Program-made: the position numbers and the translations under genes
The notes under the pieces: model-generated
Seen by the model: the letters and a program-made list of their open reading frames with translations, nothing else
Databases searched by the model: none
What the model was told of the DNA's origin: nothing
Part shown: positions 15,401-28,220 of the stretch, piece by piece
How positions within the stretch are numbered: the first letter of the stretch is position 1
Layout: every line of letters starts with the position of its first letter
Assembly (NCBI GenBank): GCA_036971475.1
Contig: JBAIZL010000004.1
Location: 64,291,753 to 64,355,752, forward strand
Length of the DNA: 64,000 nt
Reading direction: 5' to 3'
Source of the DNA: Prosapia bicincta
Taxonomy: Eukaryota > Arthropoda > Insecta > Hemiptera > Cercopidae

Positions 15401-17824
15401 TAAAAAGATTTATAAGATATAACCACATAAAATTAAGACTTAATATTTATGTAAATAATTTTAAAATTGTTACGGAGTTTTGTAAATATCTGAAGTTAGT
15501 AGAAACAGAAAAACTTTCTTTTGTTTACAGGTAAGCGTTGATCTAAGGAAATCATATTTGACGGTAAGACATAACACAGTTCACTATCGGATTTAATGGA
15601 ACTTCATCGATTCTTTAAAGGCACTCTAGTTTTCATTTTGAGTAAGAAGGACTTTAAACAGAGAACTCGTCTGGTTTTTCCTACCATATCCTATAATGGA
15701 TGATATTATTAATATAAAGAATGATTTGTATACATTAGTAAAACTTTCTATGTTACAAAATATCAAAACACTGAAAAGGTTTATCTCTTGACAACACTTA
15801 ACAATTTCTGTACAGCTACTCATATATAGTTCTTTCATATAAAGAAACAAATGTGGAATATGGTCTGTTTAAGTAGTAGTTTTGTTCTTTCTTACAAAAA
15901 ATATGAGTATAGGAAGATACTTTTCTGCAGGTTAAACGTATACTTTTGGTGATATATATTTTATTAGGAATCACTTGCCTTTAAAAGTAATTACCATGAA
16001 GTATTAGATGTGTATGCTTTTGCTGAAATACCTGTAAGTAACCTCGAAGTTGGAATAGAAAGACTATTCCTTTTGTAATTGAAATTAATTGATAGTTCAC
16101 TAATTAAATAATACACTTATTTCAGCATAAATAAATTACAAATTTGACAGTGTAATAATTAGTTTTTTGAAATGGTTTTAGCCGAAGTTATTCAGTAGCA
16201 AAATATTTTCAAAAGAGTTACTCATATCAGGTAATTTTTGCTGGATATTAAACAATTTATATATAATTTATCTTTTACGAATACAAGCAATTACATAAAT
16301 TTTATTTGTTTTTCTCCTATTTAGCTAACAATTCGATTCTATTTTTCATTTATTTGAAATAAATTTCTTTGAGCAAAATGTTCTACCATGAACATTGCTC
16401 ATTAGGATATCAACTGTTAAAATTGGGGACGATGTCATTCCAAATTTTTTTTTTCTTTTTTATTACAAATACTACAGACATAGAAGGTTGCTGATAGAAA
16501 GGATTCCATTGCTTTTCTTAATACCAGGTATTTTCTGTTAGCTTTACCTGTTTATATGTAGAGTTTAGCTCTACTTATAATGAATAAAGTCATTAGCTGT
16601 AGATAGAATGTAGTCAATTATATGACTTTTTAAAAATAATATTAAATTTTGTTCCCTATAAGTAATTTGAAGAGATTTATTTTAAAATAACATAGTTATT
16701 TTGACAAAAGTTTGATAACACGGAGTAGAACGTTATGGCATGAGGCTACGAACACTTAATCTAGAATTGGTTCTTAGGTATCATACACTGGAGATACCAA
16801 CTTTAATTTTGGAAAAGGAAGTCCAATAGTAGAACCCAGTAGAGTCTGCGAGATACTACGTATTTCTGTGTTTTGGCAGTTTTATCAAAGGGAATTGCAA
16901 AGTAGTATAATTTAAGAGGATTCACGTATACTACAAACGGTCAGTGAAGATGTGTTTAAAGGCTATTTTAAATCACATATAAAGTACTCGTCCAGAAACA
17001 GAAAATATTAGAAATAAATTAGTACGTTGTTTGATATTCTTTGATATTATATTTCTCCAAGCAAACGTCTTAAGGTTGTTGAAGCTCGGGGAAGAATTTG
17101 ATGTTTAGTTATACAAATGTTTATTAAACTCAGCTTTCCTCCCACCTACACGTGTCAATGTAGCTTAAATAGTTGAAACAGATATAGGTTCCAAACTCAA
17201 CAACTATATTGAATGTGAAAACTCTATATAATTCATCATACAAGATCTTAATATAAAGACGATGTCTTAATGGAAATCTCATGGATTAGTACTACAAACG
17301 TAATTTTACTCACATCAGTCTTAAAAAGTGTATGTATTTTTCTTCTTGTTTGCTTAGTATTTTGTGAGGAATGAGATAATGTACCTGTCGACATATTTCA
17401 TCAGTAATGAAATGATAAGACAAGACTGAAACAGGTCACAAGATTGTAAAAATTAAGACTTGTAAACTATTTAAAAAGATTTATAAGATATAACCACATA
17501 AAATTAAGACTTAATATTTATGTAAATAATTTTAAAATTGTTACGGAGTTTTGTAAATATCTGAAGTTAGTAGAAACAGAAAAACTTTCTTTTGTTTACA
17601 GGTAAGCGTTGATCTAAGGAAATCATATTTGACGGTAAGACATAACACAGTTCACTATCGGATTTAATGGAACTGCATCGATTCTTTAAAGGCACTCTAG
17701 TTTTCATTTTGAGTAAGAAGGACTTTAAACAGAGAACTCGTCTGGTTTTTCCTACCATATCCTATAATGGATGATATTATTAATATAAAGAATGATTTGT
17801 ATACATTAGTAAAACTTTCTATGT
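12427..17824. repeat. Array edge copies 7, 8 and partial 9, with private variants
   Basis: Copy 7 has several private changes, for example CATTTAAG near 13,097 and CTGCACCGAT near 13,531, plus a changed ATTCATATAAAAAAAC stretch near 13,763. Copy 8 has ACTTCATCG near 15,602, AAAGAGTTAC near 16,212 and TTCTACC near 16,382. Partial copy 9 shares the AA variant at unit position 651-652 with copies 1 and 4, and has GAAGAATTTG near 17,092. Greater divergence towards the edge is what unequal exchange predicts for satellite boundaries. Confidence 0.8.
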
Positions 17825-18230
17825 ATTAAGGATTCAATATACTATAAACTTTTAAATTCAGAATAGCATATTCACCCCTCTTTATTACCTCATTTTGATA
17901 ATTTTATTCATTGCCATCCGTAGCCAAACATACGTGCTATAAAATGTGCCGAGGAAGCATATAAAATATGAAATTTATGCCGAGGAAGTACGCTGTATAT
18001 TCTGTATAATAATTACGCGCCATTAAATAGGGGCTACTAAATGCCTGCTGCCAAACGTGTGTGACCTACAATCTGGTCTAACTAATATGTATCCAAATAC
18101 GTGCTTCTAATTATGACCCCTAGGTCCTCGTAAATTATGTGTTGCCAAATAGGGGCTTATCATTGTATGATACCGAATACGTGGTATGAAATACATAGAT
18201 TATCAAATGTGTGCTTTAAATATTTACGAA
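17825..18230. repeat. Degenerate short repeats flanking the satellite
   Basis: Directly after the array a motif of the form YGCCAAATACGTGCTT recurs in degenerate form at about 17,923, 18,020, 18,050, 18,092, 18,143, 18,171 and 18,202. The tails vary (ACGTGCT, AGGGGCT, GTGTGCT). TGCCGAGGAAG occurs twice, at about 17,949 and 17,978. Spacing is irregular at 28-50 bp. It may be an old minisatellite or the decayed edge of another tandem family. No coding sequence is seen. Confidence 0.5.
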
Positions 18231-20763
18231 AAACATGTAAAGTACATTGACGTGAATATTTATATATTTTGATTTTATTCATATCATCTTCTATATTCTT
18301 AATTCCTTCTATTAGCTCACACTCTCCTTATATACCTTGTACAACTTTCCAATACATGTTATTAATGAAATATATTCTTATTCAACAATTCAAGTTCAAT
18401 TATTTTTTTAAACTGGAAGTTGATGACAATTTATGGTATTACAGTTTTTCAAAAAATTTATAATTAATTACAATTTATGAAGTTTAATATCTCCGTCGGA
18501 TTCAAACTGACTGACTACCTGTTTTGATCCAGCACTTTGCCACTGTGCCAACTTCCCATTTGCTAGACATACATAGAATCATACGAGAAAGGTTCTTTGC
18601 AGTAATAAAGCAATCCAAGGAAAGTATAAGTTTAGGAAATATGTTCCACCAACAGCTTCACAAATTAGAAACGAGCAAAAGAAAGCGAAATATAGTATCA
18701 AACTAAAATATTAGTCCAACACCATTTATTGTAAGAGAGGAAAATTTAAAACTGTGAGGAAATTCGCTCTTATTTTTAGTCCTCGGTGTTACTTGTCTTA
18801 TGTACTGTACACACAAATTATTATTAAATGCAATTATAAAATAGAGAATGCAGTTCCTAAAATAGATTGCGCTGTAAGAATATTAACATTTTTTTATTTC
18901 TCAAACATATATCAATAATGTATTTACAATATTGAAAATTAAGAAAGAATGTACCAATGTAAAAATGTTTGGTAGCAATGATAACAGTATATAGAAACAT
19001 ACAAAAAAGTGTATTATTCATAATATTAAGAAGTTCCAACCTTCAAACCACAGATGTAGTTACTTACATGGTTATGTAGTGTGTTCGCATGTAAAATCAA
19101 TTAATACGTTCAAGCTGTCACTTCACAAAGGGGTCGCTCCCTACTCGCTGAAGCCTTGCCCCTTCAGCCGCAATTGCTTTTATGCAAATTCTTCTTTCGG
19201 TGTCAAGTGTCTCCGATTACCAATATCGTCCCATTAATTTATAACTTTTTGATTAAATACGCATATTATTATTTTAAGTTTTCATTTTCTTTAACTAGAC
19301 AATATCAAAAACATAAAGCGAGAGTAATGGCGGACAACCTCTTTCTTTTACGGATCAAGAGTTTGCAATAATAGTTATGCAAACTTCACCCGAAGGAAAT
19401 ATATTAGCCAGACACGAAAAGGAAAACCTATATCAATGTTCGTTTCGACAAGGATCGTGCATGATAGTTAGTTACGACCTCATTTTAGTTACGATCAAAC
19501 CTTGTTATTGTTTGATCTATAATTTCACTTAATTACAAATAAGCCCTCATTTTGTGTTTAGATCACCGATTTTTTACGAGGATTAAATAAATGTTCACTA
19601 GTCATTATAATAGAATTCCATAGTAAGTTTCACATATTTTGTTTCTTATAATAATGTCGAATGAGATAAGTAAATATTTTATAATGATCTTCAATTCATG
19701 AAACAAAATGTTATTTGTCCATTTTTCAATACTTCAATAATTTTCTGCCAAATATGTTAACATATTCTGCATTATCTTTAAAAAAGGCAATGTATCACAC
19801 GGCAGAATGGAGGTTATGCAACTAAATCGAATATAACGAGTATGTTTTACAATGTTCCCTGTTTATTGCTCTTGTTGGAAATTCAATATAGACTGGAATA
19901 TTTTTATAGCCGGATATAAATGTCTCGACATTTCTTTCACTTTATGTGAGTATGCAGACAGCGAACATATCGTTTTTATTTCAGAGTCACCCCCACAACG
20001 GTACACGTTTGACAAAATATTGTCTATTCATATTTCTATAAGGTAATAACTTGGGAATTTAATTTTTCCAGATTAGTAAAGAAACGTTCCTTGTAAAACC
20101 GTGCGAGCTACGATTTTACGATGACTTGATGTTTGGATTATTCTAGGTCGTATTTAATTTTCTTTTTTTATATCTTAGTGGAACCGTCTATACTCTTGAC
20201 GCTTATTCAGCTATAAAAAAGTACGATTTCCTCAAATTCGTTGTGATTGAGACGATATGCTATAATTCGCACTGACTATAGGCTGGATTTATGTATCCAG
20301 GAGCAAGTTAAATAGTACATTGTAACTACACATTGACTCCTAAACAGTGTCACTTGTACCATACTTGTCTTCTGATCTATTTCCAGGTAACCATTAGATT
20401 CGTTTATTAGTACTAAACTGATTCCTATCATTCTTTCCTGTTCTTAAAATGAAACTTAACGACTACTTATTTGTGTTAAATGCGATACAAAGTATAGATC
20501 TTTTTATATTAGCTTACCTCCACATGTGGTAATCTCCTTGTATAACAATCTGGTTCTATTTTGTTGTTTCACCTACTCAATAACTATAACAATCGAATTC
20601 CATAAAGTTTGCTTAATATTATTAACAAATATTTGCTACTTTTTACTTTTGATAATATTTATACCAGGAGAATACTCTAAAACTACTTCAATTTATAATA
20701 CTGAGAAATTCTGATCTGTATTGCGTTTAAATACCACTACAAGAGTCGGATTTATAAGCGCAT

Positions 20764-20764
<1 letters not shown>
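18231..20764. other. AT-rich intergenic DNA, no gene recognised
   Basis: Only short chance reading frames (60-71 codons) occur, without recognisable motifs. The one structured element I can support is the tRNA-like segment at 18,498-18,550. A slightly GC-richer patch at about 19,125-19,190 has no assignable identity. Confidence 0.6.
18488..18560 (-). repeat. tRNA-derived SINE head (pol III A and B boxes)
   Basis: On the minus strand an exact A-box match, TGGCACAGTGG (18,540-18,550), is followed after 31 nt by AGTTTGAATCC (18,498-18,508), a B-box with two departures from GGTTCGAATCC. The spacing agrees with a tRNA. A D-stem GCAC/GTGC can be drawn, and four of five T-stem pairs form. The anticodon stem does not pair well, so this is not a functional tRNA gene. 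It fits the head of a tRNA-related SINE or a tRNA pseudogene. The SINE body and tail are not identified. Confidence 0.45.

Positions 20765-20804
<40 letters not shown>
20765..20804. repeat. (CT)20 microsatellite
   Basis: An uninterrupted run of about 20 CT dinucleotides. The Arg-Glu repeat in the minus-strand reading frame across it is a translation artefact. Confidence 0.97.
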
Positions 20805-20806
<2 letters not shown>

Positions 20807-22947
20807 GCATACTTTACTAATTTGAAATTTACAGTGTATATATCCTTTATTCCTTATTAGAAAAATTAGTAGTTGATGAACATAAAGTGTCATTGCAATT
20901 ATTTGACATCCACGCTGGAACATCATGTAATAGGTTTATGTGTTATTTACGAGTGTAAGAGGCTTTTAGCAAGAAAGTTAGTTAAACTTGTATTGAGGCT
21001 TAGCTATGATTCTGAACAATCTTCAAGAATCATTAAAGTTTCGCGAAATATATCCTAGGATTACGGGAACTTTCAAAGTTACACAACTTTAACACATTTT
21101 AACCCTATTACTGCAATTCTAGCAGAAGTTCGTTTATTTTATATTATTATAGGGCGAGATATTATACGAAAGTTGTTTGTTAAGAGATTTGGTGACGGTG
21201 TGGTTGTACGTTTCAAGGCACGTTCTCAGAGTCTCGCTGTTTCTATCTCGTCTCAGCTTCCAATAAACTAAAATTTCTAATCATTCCACTTTAAGCAAGA
21301 TATGTATAAAAACACCAAGATATTTACACACACATATAAAACACTAGCCTAGTTTATTGTACGCCAGTGTATAAATAAACCAAAGTTTAAGGAGAATAAA
21401 TACAAACGTTATTAAATCGTTTTATACAATATTAAAGCTAGGCTAGTGTACATGCATTGAATATGTAAATTGTTTTACCATTCCCAGGCACTGTAAAATT
21501 CTTACTTGAGGAATAGTTATCGATATTTTCTATTTTTCATACCAAAATAAATATTGCTTATGATTTATAAATGTTTAGAGTGTGCATTTTGATCACGTAT
21601 ATAGAAGTTATCCAAAGTTAAAAAATCGAGTTTGGTCTTTAAGACGGAATATCGTCATACTTAAGACATGTATACATATCATTATTTTTGTATCATATTG
21701 GACAAACATAGTTAAAGTTCTGGGTTTGGATTAGTGGGCTATACGGTTCATCAACGCTTCAAGTTTGATATATCAGATTGGTGCAAACCACACAAAGGAG
21801 GTAGGCTATATTTGCTTTCTCTATCATGAATTAAATATGTATTTCTTGATAAATATCACATTTTCGATGTATTATATTTATCATTGTTTACGTTTATTAT
21901 ACGATTGTATTTTAATATCATTGTAATTTATTCTTCATATTTTTATAAGGTTTGATTGCTAACCACCCGCTTGAGGAAGAAGAGCAAGAACAGATTTGCA
22001 TATGCCCAACAACCAGCAGGTTATGTTGACACAAGCCGGTTTCCTTTTTATTATGATTTGTAAACCCAGCTGTTAGTAAATCTCTTTATAGGATTGTGTT
22101 CGTGACCTCTATCCGTTGCTGGTTCCCAGCCCATAACATTTAAGCCAAAAATTACGATAAATAAAGTCATAGGCAGTACTATAGTTTAATATACCACAAG
22201 TTTGCAAAATGGTAATATATATTTTAAGTGGGTAAATGAAATGCACATGAAATTTTCAGATATATCAGGTTTTATATAGTTTTATATATCAGCTAGGTTC
22301 ATGTTAAAAACATTGAATACGTTATGTTTTATCATGCATAGCATACTAGAATTATAAATTGTTTCGGATATAATATATCTATCATATCGACAAAAAAACA
22401 TACATACTTAGAAAATGTTTGTTCTTATATATCTTAGGTATGAGAAACTATCAACGATAAAGTACTTGAAGGAGGTCGCTATGTTAGAAAACTATAGTAA
22501 TCGAGATATGAGTAAATGCGATTTACGCCCAACTTATAATTCATCGATTTATAAAGCACTATCCGATATATATATATATGGGTTTGGATTCTTTGGCTAC
22601 AATCGTGCCCAGCAGTTTGAGTTTTAATATATATTACAAATGAAAATCATGTCTAGAGAGTACAATAATATTCTCTCATAAATTTATTACCTGACTTTTT
22701 TGATAAACATCATATTTTGCTTTTATTTACTTATTTACTTTATAGGTTGGAGTTACGATTTAATTATGTGTAATAATAATGTTTTTAAAAAATTTTTAAA
22801 TCTGTTAACGAATAGCTGGCAGATGACTCAGAGATTAAATCTGTTTACCCACAATCGGAAAATTTTTTTTACACATTTTTAACGTTTGTTGCTCTTTGTA
22901 AACGAAGCCATCCGCGCTTGTGTACTGTATGTTCGGGACACAAAACT
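20805..22947. other. AT-rich intergenic DNA, no gene recognised
   Basis: No reading frame longer than about 77 codons and no family motif. Two patches are less AT-rich, at about 21,170-21,270 and 21,955-22,135. They could be old transposon fragments but carry no identifiable domain. Confidence 0.55.

Positions 22948-22974
<27 letters not shown>
22948..22974. repeat. (TA)n microsatellite
   Basis: About 13 TA dinucleotides followed by TTTATAT. It is simple sequence DNA. The Tyr-Ile repeat in overlapping reading frames comes from it. Confidence 0.95.
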
Positions 22975-22981
<7 letters not shown>

Positions 22982-24280
22982 AAATCGGGCTATATTAGTT
23001 TCATAGGCAACACTATATTTAAAGTAATCTGAAATCAACATTTTGGGAATATCATGTTTCAATAAAGTTAACGACAAATGTTTGTATTGATAAGTGTGTT
23101 TGGTTGAGGTTTGTTTAAAAAATAAGGTTAACACACAGTGATAGGTAATACATTTTATACTTAAATTTACACCCGATTACTTTATTCTCGGATAGTAAAT
23201 AGGCTTCCTCTGAAGTGCTAAATTAAACGCTTACTACGTCTTATTTTAAGGGAAGATCAATCATACGCCTAATAGTTCGTAATTACCCTAAAAAATATAA
23301 AAAGATAAGTATTTCCCTTCACATGGTAAATGTTTAGAATGATGTTTGTAATGACGTCGTTCCGGTGATATTGAAACACGTTAATACCACCATAGAGCCA
23401 TTATTACCACGTTTTCTGCATTCCCTTAGTAGAAAGCGTTGTATGAAGCGCATCAATAATGGACTTATGTATTCTTTTAGAAATGTCTGTCTAGATGGCA
23501 TTTTTATTCATTTCAGTTCACAAATTTAAATAGGATTTTAATAAACTAAATTTTTTAATTAGAATAAATAAATAAATAATCAACGAAGTTAAATATTTGA
23601 TTTAAACAATTCATACGCTAATTTACCAAAAACAACCTTCTTGTATAGGAATTATTTGCAAATGAAAGACTTGTAATCAAATAATAGGATACCATTTATT
23701 CAACTTCTAAATTATTTCAGGTATTTATTTCTTTTATGTACTTACCTAATATTTTGGTAAGTATATTAACCATTCTTCCGTATTTTAAAACGACCGGGCA
23801 ATCTAATTATTTTTAATACAATTATTTGTTATATTTTTTTAAATTTATGCCATAAAGTATACTCATGTAACGTTGCGTACACTTACGTACGAAAAATGTA
23901 TTTAAAATAATAAGGTATTTTAATCTATATCATTTAAAGAGGTAATGATATATTCATTCCTATAATAATAGATCTGTTCCACTTGGGATACATGATATAC
24001 AATTGAGCTAAGGTAACAAGTACTAGAGGTCAATGTTCCATTTTACCACATTGGGATTGACCGGGATAACTATCTACATAGGCTGAGTCTATCTGGTTGG
24101 TAACAAGGATATGAATTGATAGGATCATTACTACTTATAAATAAACGTTTGGTTAAAACCATTCGTAAGAAATAATTTTATTTTTAAAGAAAATTATATA
24201 CTAATATACTCATGAAAAACATAAAATATATATAATTTAGATTTAAAAAGAAGGCACAGATTGTAAGAACACGCCATTGA

Positions 24281-24361
24281 TTGCTTCAACTCACCCTGCT
24301 GAAATGATTCGAACTAGAGATTTCCCAGCTAACACATGCCATTACCACAGTTCTTACTGTC
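24281..24361 (-). repeat. Possible tRNA-like SINE head
   Basis: On the minus strand AGTTCGAATCA (24,305-24,315) is a near B-box. A weak A-box-like TAAGAACTGTGG lies 29 nt upstream of it, so the spacing resembles a tRNA. Stems are poorly conserved and there is no 3' CCA context. It may be a degraded tRNA-derived SINE or coincidence. Confidence 0.3.
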
Positions 24362-24511
24362 CCAACGCTTGCTATCACATCTTTTACGCGCCAGAAACGC
24401 CAAGTCTCTTTAAAACAAGATTTATACAGTTACAAAAGGTAAAGAATTTTGTTTGCCTTCCAGCCTAAACACTATTGCTTTATCAATCTGTCCGACTCAT
24501 CACATAATCTA

Positions 24512-24770
24512 TTGCGTTATATGTTCACTTTTTACTGCGTTAATCATTCAAAAGCTTACAACGTTGCAATCACATGTTGACTGCGTTTCATTCAGATGTT
24601 TATTGTGCTGCATGCTCAAACGTTAATGCGTTATTTGTTCACATTTTACTGCGTTAGTCATTGAAAAGCTTACAACGTTGCAATCACATGTTGACTGCGT
24701 TTCATTCACATGTTTATTGTGCTGCATGTTCAAACCTTACTGCGTTATATGTTCAGATTTTACAGTACTA
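24512..24770. repeat. Tandem repeat, about 115-bp unit, 2.2 copies
   Basis: TGCGTTATNTGTTCA recurs at 24,512, 24,627 and 24,741. The first two full units are nearly identical (shared AAAAGCTTACAACGTTGCAA and CACATGTTGACTGCGTTTCA). Within the unit the octamer ACTGCGTT recurs, suggesting that the unit itself grew from shorter repeats. Confidence 0.85.
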
Positions 24771-25244
24771 AAACCAGTAAGGTTTTGGGTATACTAACAA
24801 ACAATAGAGACAGCCAGAAAGTAGTAGTCTACTGTTTTCCCATTTTCGTGTCACATTTTTCCTATTTTGTGTCTATTGGAACTCAATATTATTGAAGCAA
24901 ATTGTGTTAAAATATAATGAAAAGAATGATAGATAGAGATGCCATTAATTTATAGCATTTGCAAATGGCTCAATCAATGTTCTAGTATCACATCGGTTAA
25001 CTGGCGTCTAGGTAGTATCACATCTAGTATATCATAGGCGTCAAATGCTGCAATCATTAGTTGTGAAAATGTACGGTTAATATAAACATTGATAACCGCT
25101 TAGATTCTCATGGGATAATAATTCCATTTTATTTTACTAAAAAAACTCGTCTCAAGACAAATTATTGCAAAAATAGTAGGCGAATAGTTCACGCAAGCAA
25201 ACCTGAAAGGACGAACAAATAAAAACTTACACAAAACTCACAAA

Positions 25245-25415
25245 TTAATCATTTATTGACTCATACGCGCTACAATGTGAAAGTTATCATCAGTAAGTGT
25301 TTCTACTGCAAACTCTAACGTACAACTCTTTAAAGTTTGTAGTAGAAATACTCACTGATGATTATGACTTTGTCATTGTAACGCGTATGCATCAATAAAT
25401 GATTTTTTAATATTG
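25245..25415. repeat. Palindromic PLE-like terminus with hammerhead-like core
   Basis: The left arm (about 25,245-25,320) and right arm (about 25,335-25,415) are imperfect reverse complements around a short spacer. Each contains a TGACTCATACGCG / CGCGTATGCATCA segment. The right arm carries CTGATGA at 25,355-25,361, a 5-bp stem ATGAC/GTCAT (25,364-25,376), then TGTAAC where a hammerhead would have GAAAC. The right arm matches 36,525-36,640, so this is a dispersed family. The form resembles PLE terminal repeats, but no PLE protein of this family is in the window. Confidence 0.5.
25355..25385 (+). ncRNA. Degenerate hammerhead-ribozyme-like core
   Basis: CTGATGA plus the stem II pair ATGAC/GTCAT is intact, but the GAAA element reads GTAA, so activity is doubtful. 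Stem III and the cleavage site are not resolved. Confidence 0.35.
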
Positions 25416-28220
25416 TGTATGTTTTTAATTTTTTAACAGAACCACATAAGCTAGGCTCAAAGAATAGTTGTTTCTAAGGAAGACTTCGAACCTTAGCTTT
25501 ACAATACCACGTATAGTTTAAAACTGAGGAAATACTTGGCGAAATAATTCCATATTGTCAAATATAAATAGCAATAGACGATTTGTGCAAACGTTTCCCA
25601 TATAAAGCGGAATATAATATGTTTTAGGTATCAAAGGTTCTCTACGTCTAGAGTATAAGGAAAAGGCAAATGTCAACTATATCTTGGTAACCTGTTTCAG
25701 GAAAAACTGATGTAGAACTACGTACATTGTCATAATTGTCACATTGTACAACGTACATTGCTATAATCCTGTAAACGTTGTTGAATTATTCTCAATAAGG
25801 AGGACATTTTATTTAAGTTTAAAAAGATACAATACAAATTGTAATGACGTTAAGATATAGATTCACCTAAATGGATGATAGAAAAGTTTTGTCATCAAGT
25901 TTTTGTTTAGTTACCCTTGGTATTAACACTCAGCTTTTTCTAGGCAGCAATCAACGTGTCTATGCATAAGACGTATAATATTCCAACAAATGCAGGTATT
26001 TAGGTAGAAATACCATTCGTAAAGCTGCATGTAATATTTATCGTAATTACATAAATAATAAAAGATAATTGCCCGTACATACAATACCAGGCTCATAGTA
26101 TAGGAAACCAAGCTTAGTGATGGCCTTAATATGAAGACAAATCGTTTGACAACTATATCACCAGCATGATTGGCTCCTTTAAACACTACTCGGCCTTTCA
26201 ATTAGTGTAATCTTCAGCATTTTACCCGATATATATCCATTGTGTGATCATTATATTTACTTATGGCTAACACAACTGCAGATGAGCGAATCATTGTGGA
26301 TGGATATACGGTCAAAGTATCATTTGAATCAGAACTTATTCCGGTTTATTTTTGTCTTCAAAAATCCGGCAATGCCTACAAATGTTGTGTGTTATAACTG
26401 GAATTTTTCCAAAAGATTTTAGCAGCTAGAGGATCATGATTCTAGGGATTGAGATTTGGTATTGTTATATTCAGTATGCTATAGGTTACATTTGGTGCTT
26501 CCAATTACAAATTTTCTTTGGCTTTGGCGTCCCGGTTGTGATGCAAATGAGGTAACGAAGCGCCGGATGATATCACAAAGTTTCTCGTAATTGGTCCATA
26601 TCAACTACAACACAGACAATTCAAGGAAAGACGCAGTGCTTACATTTTAACAAAACCCTCCTCCCCTAGCGGAAATATTGAGACATAGTGAGAAATGGGA
26701 AAAAAATTCATTAGGTATATATTTTATTTTTTCATGGAAATCAGCTGGCACATTATCTTGACACGTACTTAGTCTGTAGCCATTGATATCTATTGAATGA
26801 ATTATAGCCTCAGTCCATAATGAATAGCATAAAAGCATTGAAGCCTATTATATTTGCATATTACATCGCCTAAGTTTACTCTTGTTAGGAAGATTAAGTT
26901 TGTAACAACTCAATAGCTTCGAAAATCTGCTACTGATTTGTATAATGTGGTGAAATAAATATTCATATATTGAGAGGACAGTTAAGACTATTATTATATT
27001 CATCAATAATGTATATCTACGAATAATCTTATTTTGTTTTGTTGATTTAAAAAAAGCAGTAAATTATAATAATATTATAAGTAGACACAAAAGTGAAAGT
27101 AAAGTTTAACATACGATAAACTGTAAACTGACATTCGTTTTTTATGATACGATTTTGTTTTTTTAATTTCCAAATAAATATTATCTATGTTGCTTAGAAG
27201 GGTGGAGGTATATTGTTCTCTCCAACATACCCAACCTCAATGTTTTATTTGGTGTTTACAAATTTAAAACTATATTATGTTGAAAAACCTCTAAAGCCAG
27301 GAATTTGTTTTATTTGTCACAATTGACTACATTTAAAACACGTAACAAACATTTAATATTAGAGACAAACGGTAGATTTTAATGTAATGTGATAATAGGT
27401 CATAAAACTTTAAATGAATTTTAAAATAACAACTTTTATAAATTATATATAAAATTGTTTATACATTTTCTAAACCTATTATCGATATTTTAATAAAATG
27501 AAATTAAAATAATCCAAAACAGAAAATGCGATAATGCAGAAATTATTCCATACTACTGTTTCTAACATATACTTTTAACTGTCATCAGTTTCTTACACAT
27601 TACGAAATCACTTACGTATGAAGCATCTCTCATATAAACAAGAGACTGCGAATATCTGATATATTACTACACAAACAAGTTTCAAAACTTTAAACTATAA
27701 GTTAAGTTTCTTATCGTTCTACATATGTTGTAAAAAAACTACTGAAGATTTAGCCAAATGAAATCGGATTTCTATTCGGATACAAGCCGATCTAAAAGAT
27801 ACATTATGGCTGGCGTAGAAAAGGTGTATAAACGTAAAATACTTACGTCTGTTAAAAACTATTTAAAAATTAGGCCTAAATAAAAGAAGAGTTTGTATTT
27901 GTCAATTTTTTCGTATCACTCAATAAAAAGAACGATTTTTAACTCAAAAGGCTAAAATAATTTTTAAACGATGAATTGCTAATTATTTACTTTCGAGTAA
28001 TATAACTTAAATCTTTCGTTTAATAGTGAAGAATGTATTTACCGGGTGTAATATTTATTTCCTAAACCTATAGAACTTTTTACTATTGCCTTCTCGATAA
28101 CGCTACATTTCTTAAAACATAAATTTGGATTTGATATGTTTATTGTACACTTATTCTACGTTTATGAAGAGATAGAATTTATGTTTTATTAGAGAAATAC
28201 TTAATTTAATATACTTTACT

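Larger units (their letters stand above)
1..17824. repeat. 2,071-bp satellite array, 8.6 head-to-tail copies
   Basis: The sequence repeats with an exact period of 2,071 bp: the first bases of the window recur at 2,072, 4,143, 6,214, 8,285, 10,356, 12,427, 14,498 and 16,569. Copies differ by only a handful of substitutions each, so homogenisation is recent. The unit is AT-rich and I recognise no gene, RNA gene or transposon in it. It is not a 5S rDNA, rDNA spacer or histone-type unit that I can see. Variants at unit positions 651-652, 1471, 1546, 1584, 1782 and about 1851 make copies 1=4, 2=5 and 3=6, a three-unit higher-order repeat. Copies 7 and 8 carry private variants. A short hairpin (GTAGAG, 5-nt loop, CTCTAC) lies at 2,061-2,077 and recurs in each unit. 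The left end lies outside the window. The right end stops mid-unit at 17,824, unit position 1,256. Confidence 0.97.

Noticed and set aside
1..17824. CRISPR array, rDNA or histone cluster
   Set aside because: The unit is 2,071 bp with no spacer-repeat structure, and no rRNA, 5S or histone sequence is recognisable.
20693..20926. Frame with an Arg-Glu repeat
   Set aside because: Translation of the (CT)20 microsatellite.
24285..24360. Functional tRNA gene
   Set aside because: Only a B-box-like string and weak A-box; stems do not pair and there is no acceptor arm.
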